64,000 bases of DNA, from NCBI RefSeq assembly GCF_000758705.1, contig NZ_CP009287.1, positions 2,666,001-2,730,000 on the forward strand. Reading direction: 5' to 3'. How positions within the stretch are numbered: the first letter of the stretch is position 1; each line of letters begins with the position of its first letter. The notes under the pieces are model-generated. The model worked only from the letters and a program-made list of their open reading frames with translations, ran no database searches and was not told the origin of the DNA. Source of the stretch: Paenibacillus graminis (GTDB lineage Bacteria > Bacillota > Bacilli > Paenibacillales > Paenibacillaceae). Shown piece by piece: positions 17,573-26,307 of this stretch. Made by a program: the position numbers and the translations under genes.

Positions 17573-18772
17573 TTGGGAAAAGCGTTAATTATTGGCGCTG
17601 GCGGTGTAGCAAGCGTTGTTGTTCATAAATGCTGCCAGAACCCGGATGTATTTGAAGAGATCTGCATAGCGAGCAGAACCCTCGCGAAATGTGATGCTCT
17701 GAAAGATAAATTGGCCGGAGGCCAGACGAAGATTTCTACGGCGCAGCTTGATGCAGACAACACGGACGAGGTAATCGAACTGATCAAGAGCTTCCAGCCG
17801 GATGTCGTGATTAATGTCGCTCTCCCATATCAGGACCTGACCATTATGGATGCCTGCCTGGCAACGGGAGTGCACTATGTCGATACCGCCAACTACGAAC
17901 CGCAGGATACCGCGAAATTCGAATATTCCTGGCAGTGGGCGTATAAAGAAAGATTCGAAAAGGCCGGAATTACCGCGCTGCTCGGCAGCGGCTTTGACCC
18001 GGGCGTAACCGGCGTGTTCACAGCGTATGCGCAAAAGCACTATTTTGACGAAATCCACACCATTGATATTGTTGACGCCAATGCGGGCGACCATGGTTAT
18101 CCGTTTGCCACCAACTTCAATCCTGAGATTAATATTCGTGAAATCACCGCCAACGGACGTTATTTCGAGAACGGGGAATGGATTGAAACGCCGCCGCTGT
18201 CCGAAAAGAAAGTCTATGATCTCCCGGAGATCGGTCCGAAAGATATTTACCTGTTGTACCATGAAGAGCTGGAATCCCTGGCTGCCAACATCCCGGGCGT
18301 GAAGAAAATCCGCTTCTGGATGACCTTCTCGCAGAACTACCTGACTCACCTGAAGGTGCTGGAAAATGTGGGCATGACTTCCATTGAGCCGATTGTGTAT
18401 GAAGGCAAAGAGATTATTCCTTTGCAGTTCCTGAAGGCAATCCTGCCAGACCCGGCTTCTCTCGGACCAAGAACCAAAGGCAAAACCAACATTGGCTGCA
18501 TTATTCAAGGCACCAAAGACGGCCAGCCAAAAACCTATTACGTATACAATGTCTGCGATCATGAGGAATGCTACAGAGAGGTTGGCTCCCAGGCCATTTC
18601 CTACACCACCGGCGTACCTGCAATGATCGGAGCCATGCTCATTATAAAAGGCATCTGGAAGAAACCGGGCGTATATAACGTGGAGGAATTCGATCCGGAC
18701 CCATTCATGGATGCACTGAACAAACACGGGCTGCCTTGGCAAGAAGATTTCTCGCCAACGCTGCTGGATTAG
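17573..18772 (+). CDS. Carboxynorspermidine synthase (saccharopine dehydrogenase family)
   Basis: A 399-residue NAD(P)-dependent enzyme beginning with the Rossmann motif GAGGVAS and followed by the saccharopine-dehydrogenase-like catalytic fold (YVDTANYEP, GSGFDPGVTGVFTAYA). Pairing with an nspC gene 10 bases downstream identifies it as carboxynorspermidine/carboxyspermidine dehydrogenase, which condenses aspartate semialdehyde with a diamine (diaminopropane or putrescine). It starts with TTG at 17573, set by AGGAGGTAAT at 17558-17567. A consensus promoter precedes it. Confidence 0.9.
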   Translation: MGKALIIGAGGVASVVVHKCCQNPDVFEEICIASRTLAKCDALKDKLAGGQTKISTAQLDADNTDEVIELIKSFQPDVVINVALPYQDLTIMDACLATGVHYVDTANYEPQDTAKFEYSWQWAYKERFEKAGITALLGSGFDPGVTGVFTAYAQKHYFDEIHTIDIVDANAGDHGYPFATNFNPEINIREITANGRYFENGEWIETPPLSEKKVYDLPEIGPKDIYLLYHEELESLAANIPGVKKIRFWMTFSQNYLTHLKVLENVGMTSIEPIVYEGKEIIPLQFLKAILPDPASLGPRTKGKTNIGCIIQGTKDGQPKTYYVYNVCDHEECYREVGSQAISYTTGVPAMIGAMLIIKGIWKKPGVYNVEEFDPDPFMDALNKHGLPWQEDFSPTLLD

Positions 18773-18782
18773 GCGTAAGGCA

Positions 18783-19928
18783 ATGAAGGATATAGATATT
18801 GACATCAGCAAGCTCCCGTCACCTGCCTATCTGGTTGATGAACGGCTGCTGAAGAAGAACCTGGAAACCTTGAATTATGTGCAGGAGAAGACCGGAGCCA
18901 AGATTCTTCTGGCGCAAAAAGGGTTTTCGATGCACGCACTGTATCCGCTGGTCGGCAAATACCTGCACGGAGTGACCTCCAGCTCCCTGTTCGAAGCCAG
19001 ACTTGGGTATGAAGAAATGGGCAAAGAAGTGCATGTCTATGCACCAGCTTACATGGACCGCGAGTTCGACGAGCTGCTCGGCTATACGGACCATATAGTG
19101 TTCAATTCTTTTGACCAATGGGCCCGGTTCAAGGAACGGGTGCAGAGTGCACCCAAAGCGATCAGCTGCGGAATCCGCGTCAATCCGGAGTATTCCGAGA
19201 TTGAAGTGCCGCTGTACGATCCTTGCTACAACTACTCCCGTATGGGTGTAACCCTGCCGAATTTCCGGCCGGAAGAGCTGGACGGCATTGACGGCCTGCA
19301 TTTCCATACCATGTGCGAGCAGAACTCTGACACCCTGGAGCGTACGCTCAAGGTGGTTGAAGAGAAGTTCGGACAATATCTGCACGGCATGAAATGGCTT
19401 AACTTCGGCGGGGGACATCATATTACCCGTCCGGATTATGACCTGGAGACGCTGATCAGAAGCATTCTTCATATGAAAGAAACCTATGACGTGCAGATCT
19501 ACCTGGAGCCTGGTGAGGCGGTTGCACTGAACACCGGGTATCTGGTAGCAACTGTACTGGACACCATGCGCAATGGGATGGATATCGCCATTTTGGATAC
19601 TTCGGCAGAATGCCATATGCCGGATGTGCTGGCGATGCCGTACCGTCCGGGTATTATAGGCGCAGGCGAACCGGGGGAGTATCCTTACACATACAGACTC
19701 GGCGGCATGACCTGCCTGGCGGGCGATGTCATCGGGGACTATTCCTTCAAGGAGCCGCTCAAGTACGGCGACAAGCTGGTCTTCCTCGACATGGCGCACT
19801 ATTCCATGGTCAAGAACCATATGTTCAACGGCGTGAACCTGCCGGCCATCGCTTCGTATAACGATGAAGAGGGCCTTAAGGTGATCCGGGAGTTTGAATA
19901 CAGCGATTTCAGCGGCCGGTTGTCTTAA
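18783..19928 (+). CDS. nspC: Carboxynorspermidine/carboxyspermidine decarboxylase
   Basis: A 381-residue fold-type III (alanine-racemase-like) PLP decarboxylase. The PLP lysine is in ILLAQKGFSMHALYPL near residue 43; HFHTMCEQN, NFGGGHH and the GEAVALN segment match NspC. It removes the carboxyl from carboxy(nor)spermidine to give norspermidine or spermidine, used for growth and biofilm control. The gene directly follows the dehydrogenase gene and ends at a terminator. Confidence 0.93.
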   Translation: MKDIDIDISKLPSPAYLVDERLLKKNLETLNYVQEKTGAKILLAQKGFSMHALYPLVGKYLHGVTSSSLFEARLGYEEMGKEVHVYAPAYMDREFDELLGYTDHIVFNSFDQWARFKERVQSAPKAISCGIRVNPEYSEIEVPLYDPCYNYSRMGVTLPNFRPEELDGIDGLHFHTMCEQNSDTLERTLKVVEEKFGQYLHGMKWLNFGGGHHITRPDYDLETLIRSILHMKETYDVQIYLEPGEAVALNTGYLVATVLDTMRNGMDIAILDTSAECHMPDVLAMPYRPGIIGAGEPGEYPYTYRLGGMTCLAGDVIGDYSFKEPLKYGDKLVFLDMAHYSMVKNHMFNGVNLPAIASYNDEEGLKVIREFEYSDFSGRLS

Positions 19929-19952
19929 ACGATTATAACGATTATTCAAACA

Positions 19953-19999
19953 GGACATTCTGATGTACCATGTCAAGTGGTTATCGGAATGTCTTTTTG
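19953..19999 (+). terminator. Rho-independent terminator after nspC
   Basis: GGACATTC...GAATGTC arms with further pairing inside (GAT/ATC, ACCA/TGGT) are followed by TTTTT. It separates the polyamine operon from the AT-rich cluster that follows. Confidence 0.85.
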
Positions 20000-20153
20000 T
20001 GCTTCAAAAAGAAATGGATGTTTCCGGTTATTGTCCGCATCCATCTTGTGCTGTTTCGCTGAATAAATTACCTAGGCTTAATACGATAAAGCTGCCTTAA
20101 TTATCTATATAAAATATTAATGAATTGAATTGAATTTATACAAAAATATGTAA

Positions 20154-20182
20154 TTGACACTATATTTGTTGTGTACTAGAAT
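20154..20182 (+). promoter_or_regulatory. Promoter of the biosynthetic cluster
   Basis: A consensus TTGACA, a 17-base spacer and TAGAAT, in DNA that is much richer in A and T than the flanks. No other convincing promoter or terminator is seen in the following 24 kb, so it probably drives all 18 cluster genes. The untranslated leader would be about 135 bases. Confidence 0.8.
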
Positions 20183-20191
20183 GGTCTATAT

Positions 20192-20240
20192 TATCGAATA
20201 AAGTATAAATTTAGCAAATATATAATAAATTTATTTGATA
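20192..20240 (+). repeat. Inverted repeat at the transcription start of the cluster
   Basis: TATCGAATAAA and TTTATTTGATA pair with one mismatch around a 27-base loop, immediately behind the promoter. It could be a repressor operator or an RNA leader stem. The rest of 20000-20330 shows no gene except a weak short frame. Confidence 0.5.
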
Positions 20241-20262
20241 ACAAAAATTTAAAAGAGATGTA

Positions 20263-20367
20263 ATGCTCAATGAAGTATTCTTGAAAAAGGCTTTAGAACG
20301 TTTACTTAATTACAAGGAGGGCGTTTATGAGCAAGTACATATTAGGCTTATGTTTATCAGATCATGA
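20263..20367 (+). CDS. Possible short leader ORF overlapping the carbamoyltransferase start
   Basis: A 34-codon frame (MLNEVFLKKALERLLNYKEG...) begins 64 bases before the carbamoyltransferase gene and ends 40 bases inside it, in another frame. Only a weak AAAAGAGATG ribosome site precedes it. It might couple translation or be chance. Confidence 0.2.
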   Translation: MLNEVFLKKALERLLNYKEGVYEQVHIRLMFIRS

Positions 20368-22027
20368 TTCTTCCGCATGCTTAATCAAGGATAACCGAAT
20401 TTTGGTTGCGATCAGCAAAGAAAGACTAACCCGCATAAAACGGCATGGATGCTCTAAAGGTGACTTTGATAATGAAAGCGTTCAATATTGTCTTGACTAT
20501 GCAGGAATTTCCATTGACGATGTCGATTTAATTGTCCAGAACAGCATTTTTACATACCTCAGCGATCCTGCCTACTATGAAACTCTTCGACACTACAAAG
20601 GCAGTCATGATTACAGCGAGCGAATCATTAATATGACACAGCATCCTGTCCTTCCTATTTCGCATCATTTAGCACATGCCTACTCTTCCTACTATTTATC
20701 TCCTTTCGATGAAGCAGCGATATTGGTTATTGATTCTATGGGCAATGAAGATCACTCTGTGATGAATTTTTTTCAGGGAGAAGATCGGGAATTTCTGTTA
20801 TCTTCCGGGTACCGTGCCACCGGAGGGTGGGAGAGGGAATCCGTATACACAGCCAAGGGCGGAATAATTACGCCAATAAGCAAACGTTTCGCACGGGACA
20901 CACAACCGTATGACAGCTTAATAAAAGGGTTCGGCATCATGTATCATGAGGTCTCGGAATACATATTCGGAGATGGTCACAAAGCGGGGGAGACCATGGG
21001 ACTTGCTCCTTTCGGCAAAGCCGATTATCCGTTGGGCGCTGTTTCATTTACGGAAGAAGGGTACGCGTTCAATGATCAGTGGCTGAAGCAACTGGATAAG
21101 CCGCATCTATCCATGGATCAGTGGAATGACAGATTTGAGGAATTTGCCGGTTTGGCATATCAGGTGCAAACAGAACTTGAAGATTCGCTTATTCACTTGT
21201 GCAATCGTATCCACAAAGAGACGGGACTTGATCACCTGTGCTTGGCTGGAGGCATTGCATTGAATAGCGTAACCAACAAGAAAATTCTTGACCGTACGCC
21301 GTTCAAATCCGTTTTTATCCCACCGGCTGCCGGCGACAGCGGAATCAGCATCGGCTGCGCGCTTAAAGGGTACCGGGAACTGGGCGGTTCGCCCAAGGAA
21401 TTTGTTTTTCTCAATGATTATCTGGGGAAGACATATTCCAATGAGGAGATTGTGCAGGCCATAGAGAACTCCGGGCTGCAATTCCGCAAATCCGAGGATA
21501 TTTGCAAAGAGGTCGCAGGGTACTTGAGCGAAGATCAGATTATCGCCTGGTTTCAGGAAGGAAGCGAATTCGGGCCGAGGGCGCTGGGACACCGCAGTAT
21601 TCTATGTCAGGCTACAAGTATTGAAATGCGGGATTCCCTGAACGCGAGGGTGAAATTCAGGCAGAGCTTCCGGCCATTCGCCCCGAGTGTCATGGAAGAA
21701 TATGCTCCTGATTTTTTTGAAATGGATTTCAAAAGTCCATTTATGCTCATGGTCACTGATGTCAAGAAGGATAAAGCTGATGTTGTGCCCGGAATAGTGC
21801 ATGTAGATGGTACCGCCCGGGTCCAGACTGTGACGGAAGAAGAAAACGGCATTTACTACAGATTGATTAAAGAATATGCCCAGTTAACCGGAATCCCATT
21901 GATTCTCAATACTTCGTTCAACGTAAACGGCGAACCGATTGTTGAAACCCCTGCCGATGCTCTGAACTGTTATAAATCTACTAACATAGATATTCTTGTG
22001 ATTGGTGATTATATCATCAGCAAATAG
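20327..22027 (+). CDS. Carbamoyltransferase (NodU/CmcH/TobZ family)
   Basis: A 566-residue enzyme with the two-domain layout of O-carbamoyltransferases. The N-terminal YrdC/Kae1-like part shows LCLSDHDSSACLI, the metal-binding HHLAHAYSSYY and the VIDSMG and GLAPFGK motifs. The C-terminal part shows EGSEFGPRALGHRSIL and RQSFRPFAPSVM. The family transfers a carbamoyl group from carbamoyl phosphate, via carbamoyl-AMP, to a hydroxyl of a sugar or other natural product. AAGGAGG precedes the ATG. It is the first gene of the cluster. The acceptor is unknown. Confidence 0.9.
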   Translation: MSKYILGLCLSDHDSSACLIKDNRILVAISKERLTRIKRHGCSKGDFDNESVQYCLDYAGISIDDVDLIVQNSIFTYLSDPAYYETLRHYKGSHDYSERIINMTQHPVLPISHHLAHAYSSYYLSPFDEAAILVIDSMGNEDHSVMNFFQGEDREFLLSSGYRATGGWERESVYTAKGGIITPISKRFARDTQPYDSLIKGFGIMYHEVSEYIFGDGHKAGETMGLAPFGKADYPLGAVSFTEEGYAFNDQWLKQLDKPHLSMDQWNDRFEEFAGLAYQVQTELEDSLIHLCNRIHKETGLDHLCLAGGIALNSVTNKKILDRTPFKSVFIPPAAGDSGISIGCALKGYRELGGSPKEFVFLNDYLGKTYSNEEIVQAIENSGLQFRKSEDICKEVAGYLSEDQIIAWFQEGSEFGPRALGHRSILCQATSIEMRDSLNARVKFRQSFRPFAPSVMEEYAPDFFEMDFKSPFMLMVTDVKKDKADVVPGIVHVDGTARVQTVTEEENGIYYRLIKEYAQLTGIPLILNTSFNVNGEPIVETPADALNCYKSTNIDILVIGDYIISK

Positions 22028-22074
22028 GTGAAAAATATCACAATTCACCTAATGCCTGCTTGGGAGGAATGGGT

Positions 22075-22644
22075 TTGGGAGACAAACTGATTTGGGAACC
22101 GCATGCCGTATTATTTCCGATGCCTACTGTAATTATCTCTACCGCATACGAGGGGAAAGAAACCGTTGACGCTTGTGCCTGGCTGATGCCGGTAAACCTG
22201 GATCCGCCTATGATAGCGCTTGCGCTAAGGCCGAAATATTTATCTTGGGAATATATTAAACAAAGCGGAGAATTTGCAATTAATATCCCTTATGAGAATC
22301 AAACGGAATTTACAGATTATTGTGTCAGGACAAGCGGTTACTCCGAGGACAAGCTGCGCGAGACCGGATGCAAAGTGTTTTACGGTAAACACATCAAGGC
22401 TCCTCTGTTAAGTGACAGTATAATCAACATGGAATGCGCTATGAAAGAGACTTATGAGATCGGCGGAACACACAGCATTTTTGTCGCCGAGGTTCTGCAA
22501 ACTTATTTTGATGAGAAGATCGTTGTTGACAGGGACTGCGATAATTTGAACGATGCCGTATCGCTTCAGAATGCCAAAGGCATTGCATATGTAATGGGTG
22601 AGTATTGGAATCTAGGACATTGTATAGGTTTAAGGAGTGAGTAG
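22075..22644 (+). CDS. Flavin reductase-like (FMN-binding split-barrel) protein
   Basis: About 190 residues of the flavin reductase/flavoredoxin type: PTVIISTAYEGKETVDACAW near the N-terminus (FMN-binding loop) and SGEFAINIPYENQTEFTDYC in the middle. It could supply reduced flavin or carry out a flavin-dependent step in the cluster. GGGAGGA suits the TTG at 22075; the ATG at 22069 is too close. Its stop overlaps the ribosome site of the next gene. Confidence 0.85.
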   Translation: MGDKLIWEPHAVLFPMPTVIISTAYEGKETVDACAWLMPVNLDPPMIALALRPKYLSWEYIKQSGEFAINIPYENQTEFTDYCVRTSGYSEDKLRETGCKVFYGKHIKAPLLSDSIINMECAMKETYEIGGTHSIFVAEVLQTYFDEKIVVDRDCDNLNDAVSLQNAKGIAYVMGEYWNLGHCIGLRSE

Positions 22645-22645
22645 G

Positions 22646-24232
22646 ATGGCAGTAAGCAGCGGATTTCGGCCAACAACCGATGATCTGGTTCTTAGCTCAG
22701 GCAATAAAGAGATTTTCATGAACATGTTCATGCAGTTGATGAAAAAAGGGGTGGAATTCAAGCTGAGAGAACCCGTAATCAACTTTGTTGAGCCGGGTGA
22801 ACTGAACGGTATTCTTGATCGTTTTACAGTCAAGCAAGAAGGCATTGAGCTTGTAGAGCTTCTGAATGACTTTGAGACGCTTGGTAAGTATTCGCTTAAT
22901 TTCAGTTCCGCGAATTTCCTCGCCCAGCCTGATAGCGGCAATTCAATAGCCGGATTACTGGGGGAAATCGGCAAGGTTTTTTTACAGCAGAATACCGTCA
23001 ATTATGAATATTCACCTGCAGCGACATTGTTGGAGATTAAACTTCTTACTTTGCTGCGGGGAATTATTGGTTACCAAGTGCTGCCCAATCCGGAACTGCT
23101 TGCCGTCAATAGCGGCGGTGCCTTTACTTTTGGAGGTTATGGTTCCAACATGTCCTGCTTGCTGGCTGCAAGAGAGAAACTTAAGGAGAAGTTGAGAGCA
23201 CAAGGAAAGATATTTAATCCCAGAAGAACAAAGGTAATAGCGGCGGTGCCTTTTGCCCATTATTCGCTGCGCAGAAGCCTGGACATTCTCGGACTGGGCA
23301 ATAAGGATCTGTCCGATATCCAACTGGCGGAAAATGGGCTTGACCGGGAAGCGACCATTCATGTGGAAACGGAGCATTTCCGCATGAATATCTCTGATTT
23401 GGAACGCAAGATTGTGGAAGCGGAGGCGGACGGAACAGATATCATGGCCATCTATGCCATCGCCGGTGAAAGCCGGGCCATGGGATTTGACCAATTAGCG
23501 GAGATTGCTGAACTTGCCCGTAAGCATGACATATGGCTGCATGTGGATGCTTGCCAGGGCGGGCAATGTTTGTTTAGTCCTAAACTGAGGAGAACGTTAT
23601 TGAACGGAATTGAGCAATGCGACAGCATAGCGCTTGATCCGCATAAAGTGTTTTTGTTGCCTTATAATTTAAGTGCTTTCTTTTTAAAAAATCCAAAGGA
23701 TTTATATTTATTGCCGAAGGGGTCCTCAATTATCAGCAATGAAGATGATTCTTTGGGGAAATTTACTCCCGGGATCGGAAGCAAGGGATTTATATCCCTA
23801 AAACTGTATTTCATGCTGAGGCATTGGGGACTGGAGAATGTTGGGCTGGAGATTGACCGGAGGCATGCGCTTGCAATAAGAACCGTTGACATGACCGGAC
23901 AATTCGAACAGTTGGTAGTACTTAATCCTGAACCACAGCATAACTCCGTCATGCTTATGTATAAAACCCCGGGATACAGGCATGATCATTTGCTTTTTAA
24001 CCAGGTTAACCAAAAGATTCATAAACGCATGACTGAACAAGGAACGTATATGGTTCACACTTTTCCCAGTATTGATGATGAGTCCGTAATCAGTAGCGAC
24101 AAGAGCGTGCAATTCTATCCGCTTCGCTTGATGTTTGGAAATCCAAACTCTACGGAAGAGAATATCCTGGGCTGCTTAAAAACCATTATTGATCTTGGAG
24201 ATGAAATCTTGCGTGAACATAATGTGGAATAA
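22646..24232 (+). CDS. PLP-dependent amino acid decarboxylase (group II)
   Basis: A 528-residue fold-type I enzyme of the glutamate/aromatic amino acid/diaminobutyrate decarboxylase group. The cofactor motifs are HVDACQGG (Asp to the pyridine nitrogen) and ALDPHKVFLLPY (Schiff-base Lys). The usual HVDAAWGG is altered to HVDACQGG, and an N-terminal extension of about 100 residues is present as in group II enzymes. AAGGAG sets the ATG at 22646. It probably makes an amine building block; the substrate is not deducible. Some relatives do oxidative deamination or aldehyde chemistry instead. Confidence 0.85.
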   Translation: MAVSSGFRPTTDDLVLSSGNKEIFMNMFMQLMKKGVEFKLREPVINFVEPGELNGILDRFTVKQEGIELVELLNDFETLGKYSLNFSSANFLAQPDSGNSIAGLLGEIGKVFLQQNTVNYEYSPAATLLEIKLLTLLRGIIGYQVLPNPELLAVNSGGAFTFGGYGSNMSCLLAAREKLKEKLRAQGKIFNPRRTKVIAAVPFAHYSLRRSLDILGLGNKDLSDIQLAENGLDREATIHVETEHFRMNISDLERKIVEAEADGTDIMAIYAIAGESRAMGFDQLAEIAELARKHDIWLHVDACQGGQCLFSPKLRRTLLNGIEQCDSIALDPHKVFLLPYNLSAFFLKNPKDLYLLPKGSSIISNEDDSLGKFTPGIGSKGFISLKLYFMLRHWGLENVGLEIDRRHALAIRTVDMTGQFEQLVVLNPEPQHNSVMLMYKTPGYRHDHLLFNQVNQKIHKRMTEQGTYMVHTFPSIDDESVISSDKSVQFYPLRLMFGNPNSTEENILGCLKTIIDLGDEILREHNVE

Positions 24233-25004
24233 GCCAAAAGTTAGCGTGATTATGCCCGTCTATAACCGTGAGGAAGTTCTCAGCTGCGCCATTGAAAGTG
24301 TACTGAACCAAGACTATGCAAAATTTGAACTGATCATTGTCGATGATTGCTCGACTGACGGCACGCCTGAATTAATCAGCAAATATGAAAAGATGGATAA
24401 ACGTATACGCAGTGTGCGGAATGAAATGAACAGCAGGCTTGCCCCGCAGGAATGGGAGCCGCGTAACGATGGTCTGAGACTGGCCCAAGGTGAATATGTT
24501 GCCTATCTGGATTCGGATAATGAATGGTGGCCGTCGTTTATCGGGGATATGTCGAAGGTGCTGGAGATGAACCCGGAGATGCAGCTTGTCCATTGCAACA
24601 GTCTTAATTTCTATCCGCCTCAAGTACTCCAGCGTGTTATGGCATCGGATCAGCGAAAACTAGTCTATAGCGGGAATGATTGTGCATGCTTCAGCTGTGA
24701 GGAGCTGACCGAAAGCGAATTCGGTGCTGCCGTATATATCGATACCAATGAAATGATGCATAGGGCTTCTGTATTCAGGGAGATCGGCGGCTACTGGAAT
24801 ACTTTCCACCCGAGGCGTAAGGAGATTCAAGCCTACCAAGGCAACCGCTATTTGTATCGAAGACATAATGATCAGGATTTGTTCGAACGCATCTATTACC
24901 GTTATTCACGCCAAAGCATATATCATTTAAACAAAATGCTTGTCAATTATTATTATCCCGGTTCCAACCGCACACGTCAGCCGCAATGGTTCGAGCATAT
25001 TTAG
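24222..25004 (+). CDS. Family 2 glycosyltransferase
   Basis: A GT-A fold: PKVSVIMPVYNREEVLSCAI at the N-terminus, FELIIVDDCSTDGT, and the DxD-type YLDSDNEW near residue 100. The C-terminal part (about 150-261) is Tyr/Arg/His-rich and unlike common polysaccharide GT2 enzymes. It would transfer a sugar from a nucleotide donor to the product or a precursor. The start is uncertain: ATG 24222 overlaps the decarboxylase stop, while GTG 24213 and ATG 24201 are alternatives. No nucleotide-sugar pathway gene is in the cluster, so a host sugar nucleotide is likely used. Confidence 0.85.
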   Translation: MWNKPKVSVIMPVYNREEVLSCAIESVLNQDYAKFELIIVDDCSTDGTPELISKYEKMDKRIRSVRNEMNSRLAPQEWEPRNDGLRLAQGEYVAYLDSDNEWWPSFIGDMSKVLEMNPEMQLVHCNSLNFYPPQVLQRVMASDQRKLVYSGNDCACFSCEELTESEFGAAVYIDTNEMMHRASVFREIGGYWNTFHPRRKEIQAYQGNRYLYRRHNDQDLFERIYYRYSRQSIYHLNKMLVNYYYPGSNRTRQPQWFEHI

Positions 25005-25025
25005 GCATAGGGAAGGAGACACGCC

Positions 25026-26294
25026 TTGTCAATTCTTGACACTGTAATCGAGAACAGTCTTGAGTCGTTGAACATCGAGCATTTTTATAACGATTACCTG
25101 GTTGCGGACAAGCGTACGCCTGTCCATGATATGAGCTTGGGTGAAATTGCAAATGTCCATTATTCCGAAAATCAATATGGTCTGTATAAGCGGTTTCTTA
25201 CAGAGCATGATTTGCAGAACAAACTGACCAGATATGGGGGGGCTGAAGGAACTCTTGAAACGGTATTAATAACCGCCAAGCATGCAGGAGCGTTAACCGG
25301 TTTGTCTGAACTTGACGAAAGGCATATCACATTTTTTGACGGTGCGCAGGATGCCATATCCAATGTCATCTCTTGCACAGTATCGCCGCTTGGCTCCGGC
25401 TACCGCAATAAGCAATTTGTTCTTGCAGCCATTCCCTCGTATCCTTATGCTGCATCTATCCTTAATCAGAAGTGCGGCGTGAAACTGTTCCAGGCTTTTT
25501 CAGGGGATGAGTTTACCCAAGGGGTCGTAGATTGCATTGATGAAACGGTAGGGGCCATTCTGGTCAATATTCCGCAAAATCCGCTTGGCTACATCCTTAC
25601 CGCTGATCATGCGGAAAGAATCAACCATGCGGCGCGGTTGCACGATTGCGCAATTATTGTGGATATGGTCTACGCGGGATTTACGGACAAAGGCGATATT
25701 CAACAGGCATTAAGCCAATTTGATCCTGAACGGACCATTTATTGCGACAGTTTTTCCAAAATTTTTGGTCTGCCGGGTCTCAGGTTAGGGATGGCCTTCA
25801 GTAGAAATCAACAAATTTGCAGTGCGCTGAGAGCCGTTAAGAGCGCCCATTCGCTGCTGCCCAGTGCACTGAAGTATTTGTTTATCGGTTATTTGCTGAA
25901 GAATCATCAAGGACTGATCGAAGCGATTCAATCCTCTTTAAGGATGCGGCATCATCTCTTTGCGAGCAGCTTTGAAGCCTTGAACAGCTCAGCCGCCAGG
26001 CTGCTTCCTTCTGATAATCATTTGTACCGGTGCATCGATCTGGGGGGGATGTCCATCACTTCGGATAAAGCGTTAAATGAATGGACGTATTCGTTAGAGA
26101 AGATGACCGGGGTGAGAGTTACCTCCGGAAGCAAATTTTTTCCAAAAATTAATTTCGTGCAAAATAATAGTTCCAAATATATGTATTGCAGCAGCGGGCT
26201 GACCCATAAGCCGTTCTGGCGGATTTCATTAGGGAAAGAACCCGAAATTGAAGCAGTCTCGCAAAAAATATGCAATTTTCTCAGAAACCACTAG
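25026..26294 (+). CDS. PLP-dependent aminotransferase (class I/II)
   Basis: A 422-residue fold-type I aminotransferase: NIPQNPLGYILT (substrate loop), VDMVYAGF, and CDSFSKIFGLPGLRLGMAFS with the PLP lysine. It resembles aspartate/aromatic aminotransferases and threonine-phosphate-decarboxylase-like proteins in domain order. The N-terminus (1-60) is longer than usual. The TTG start at 25026 is fixed by GGAAGGAG at 25011-25018. It is expected to install or remove an amino group in the cluster pathway. Confidence 0.87.
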   Translation: MSILDTVIENSLESLNIEHFYNDYLVADKRTPVHDMSLGEIANVHYSENQYGLYKRFLTEHDLQNKLTRYGGAEGTLETVLITAKHAGALTGLSELDERHITFFDGAQDAISNVISCTVSPLGSGYRNKQFVLAAIPSYPYAASILNQKCGVKLFQAFSGDEFTQGVVDCIDETVGAILVNIPQNPLGYILTADHAERINHAARLHDCAIIVDMVYAGFTDKGDIQQALSQFDPERTIYCDSFSKIFGLPGLRLGMAFSRNQQICSALRAVKSAHSLLPSALKYLFIGYLLKNHQGLIEAIQSSLRMRHHLFASSFEALNSSAARLLPSDNHLYRCIDLGGMSITSDKALNEWTYSLEKMTGVRVTSGSKFFPKINFVQNNSSKYMYCSSGLTHKPFWRISLGKEPEIEAVSQKICNFLRNH

Positions 26295-26307
26295 AAAGGA
26301 TCAACAG

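Noticed and set aside
17585..18811. Long minus-strand reading frame opposite the carboxynorspermidine synthase
   Set aside because: It is antisense to a clear NAD-binding enzyme gene; its composition (many Arg/Ile/Phe, no motifs) is that of a shadow.
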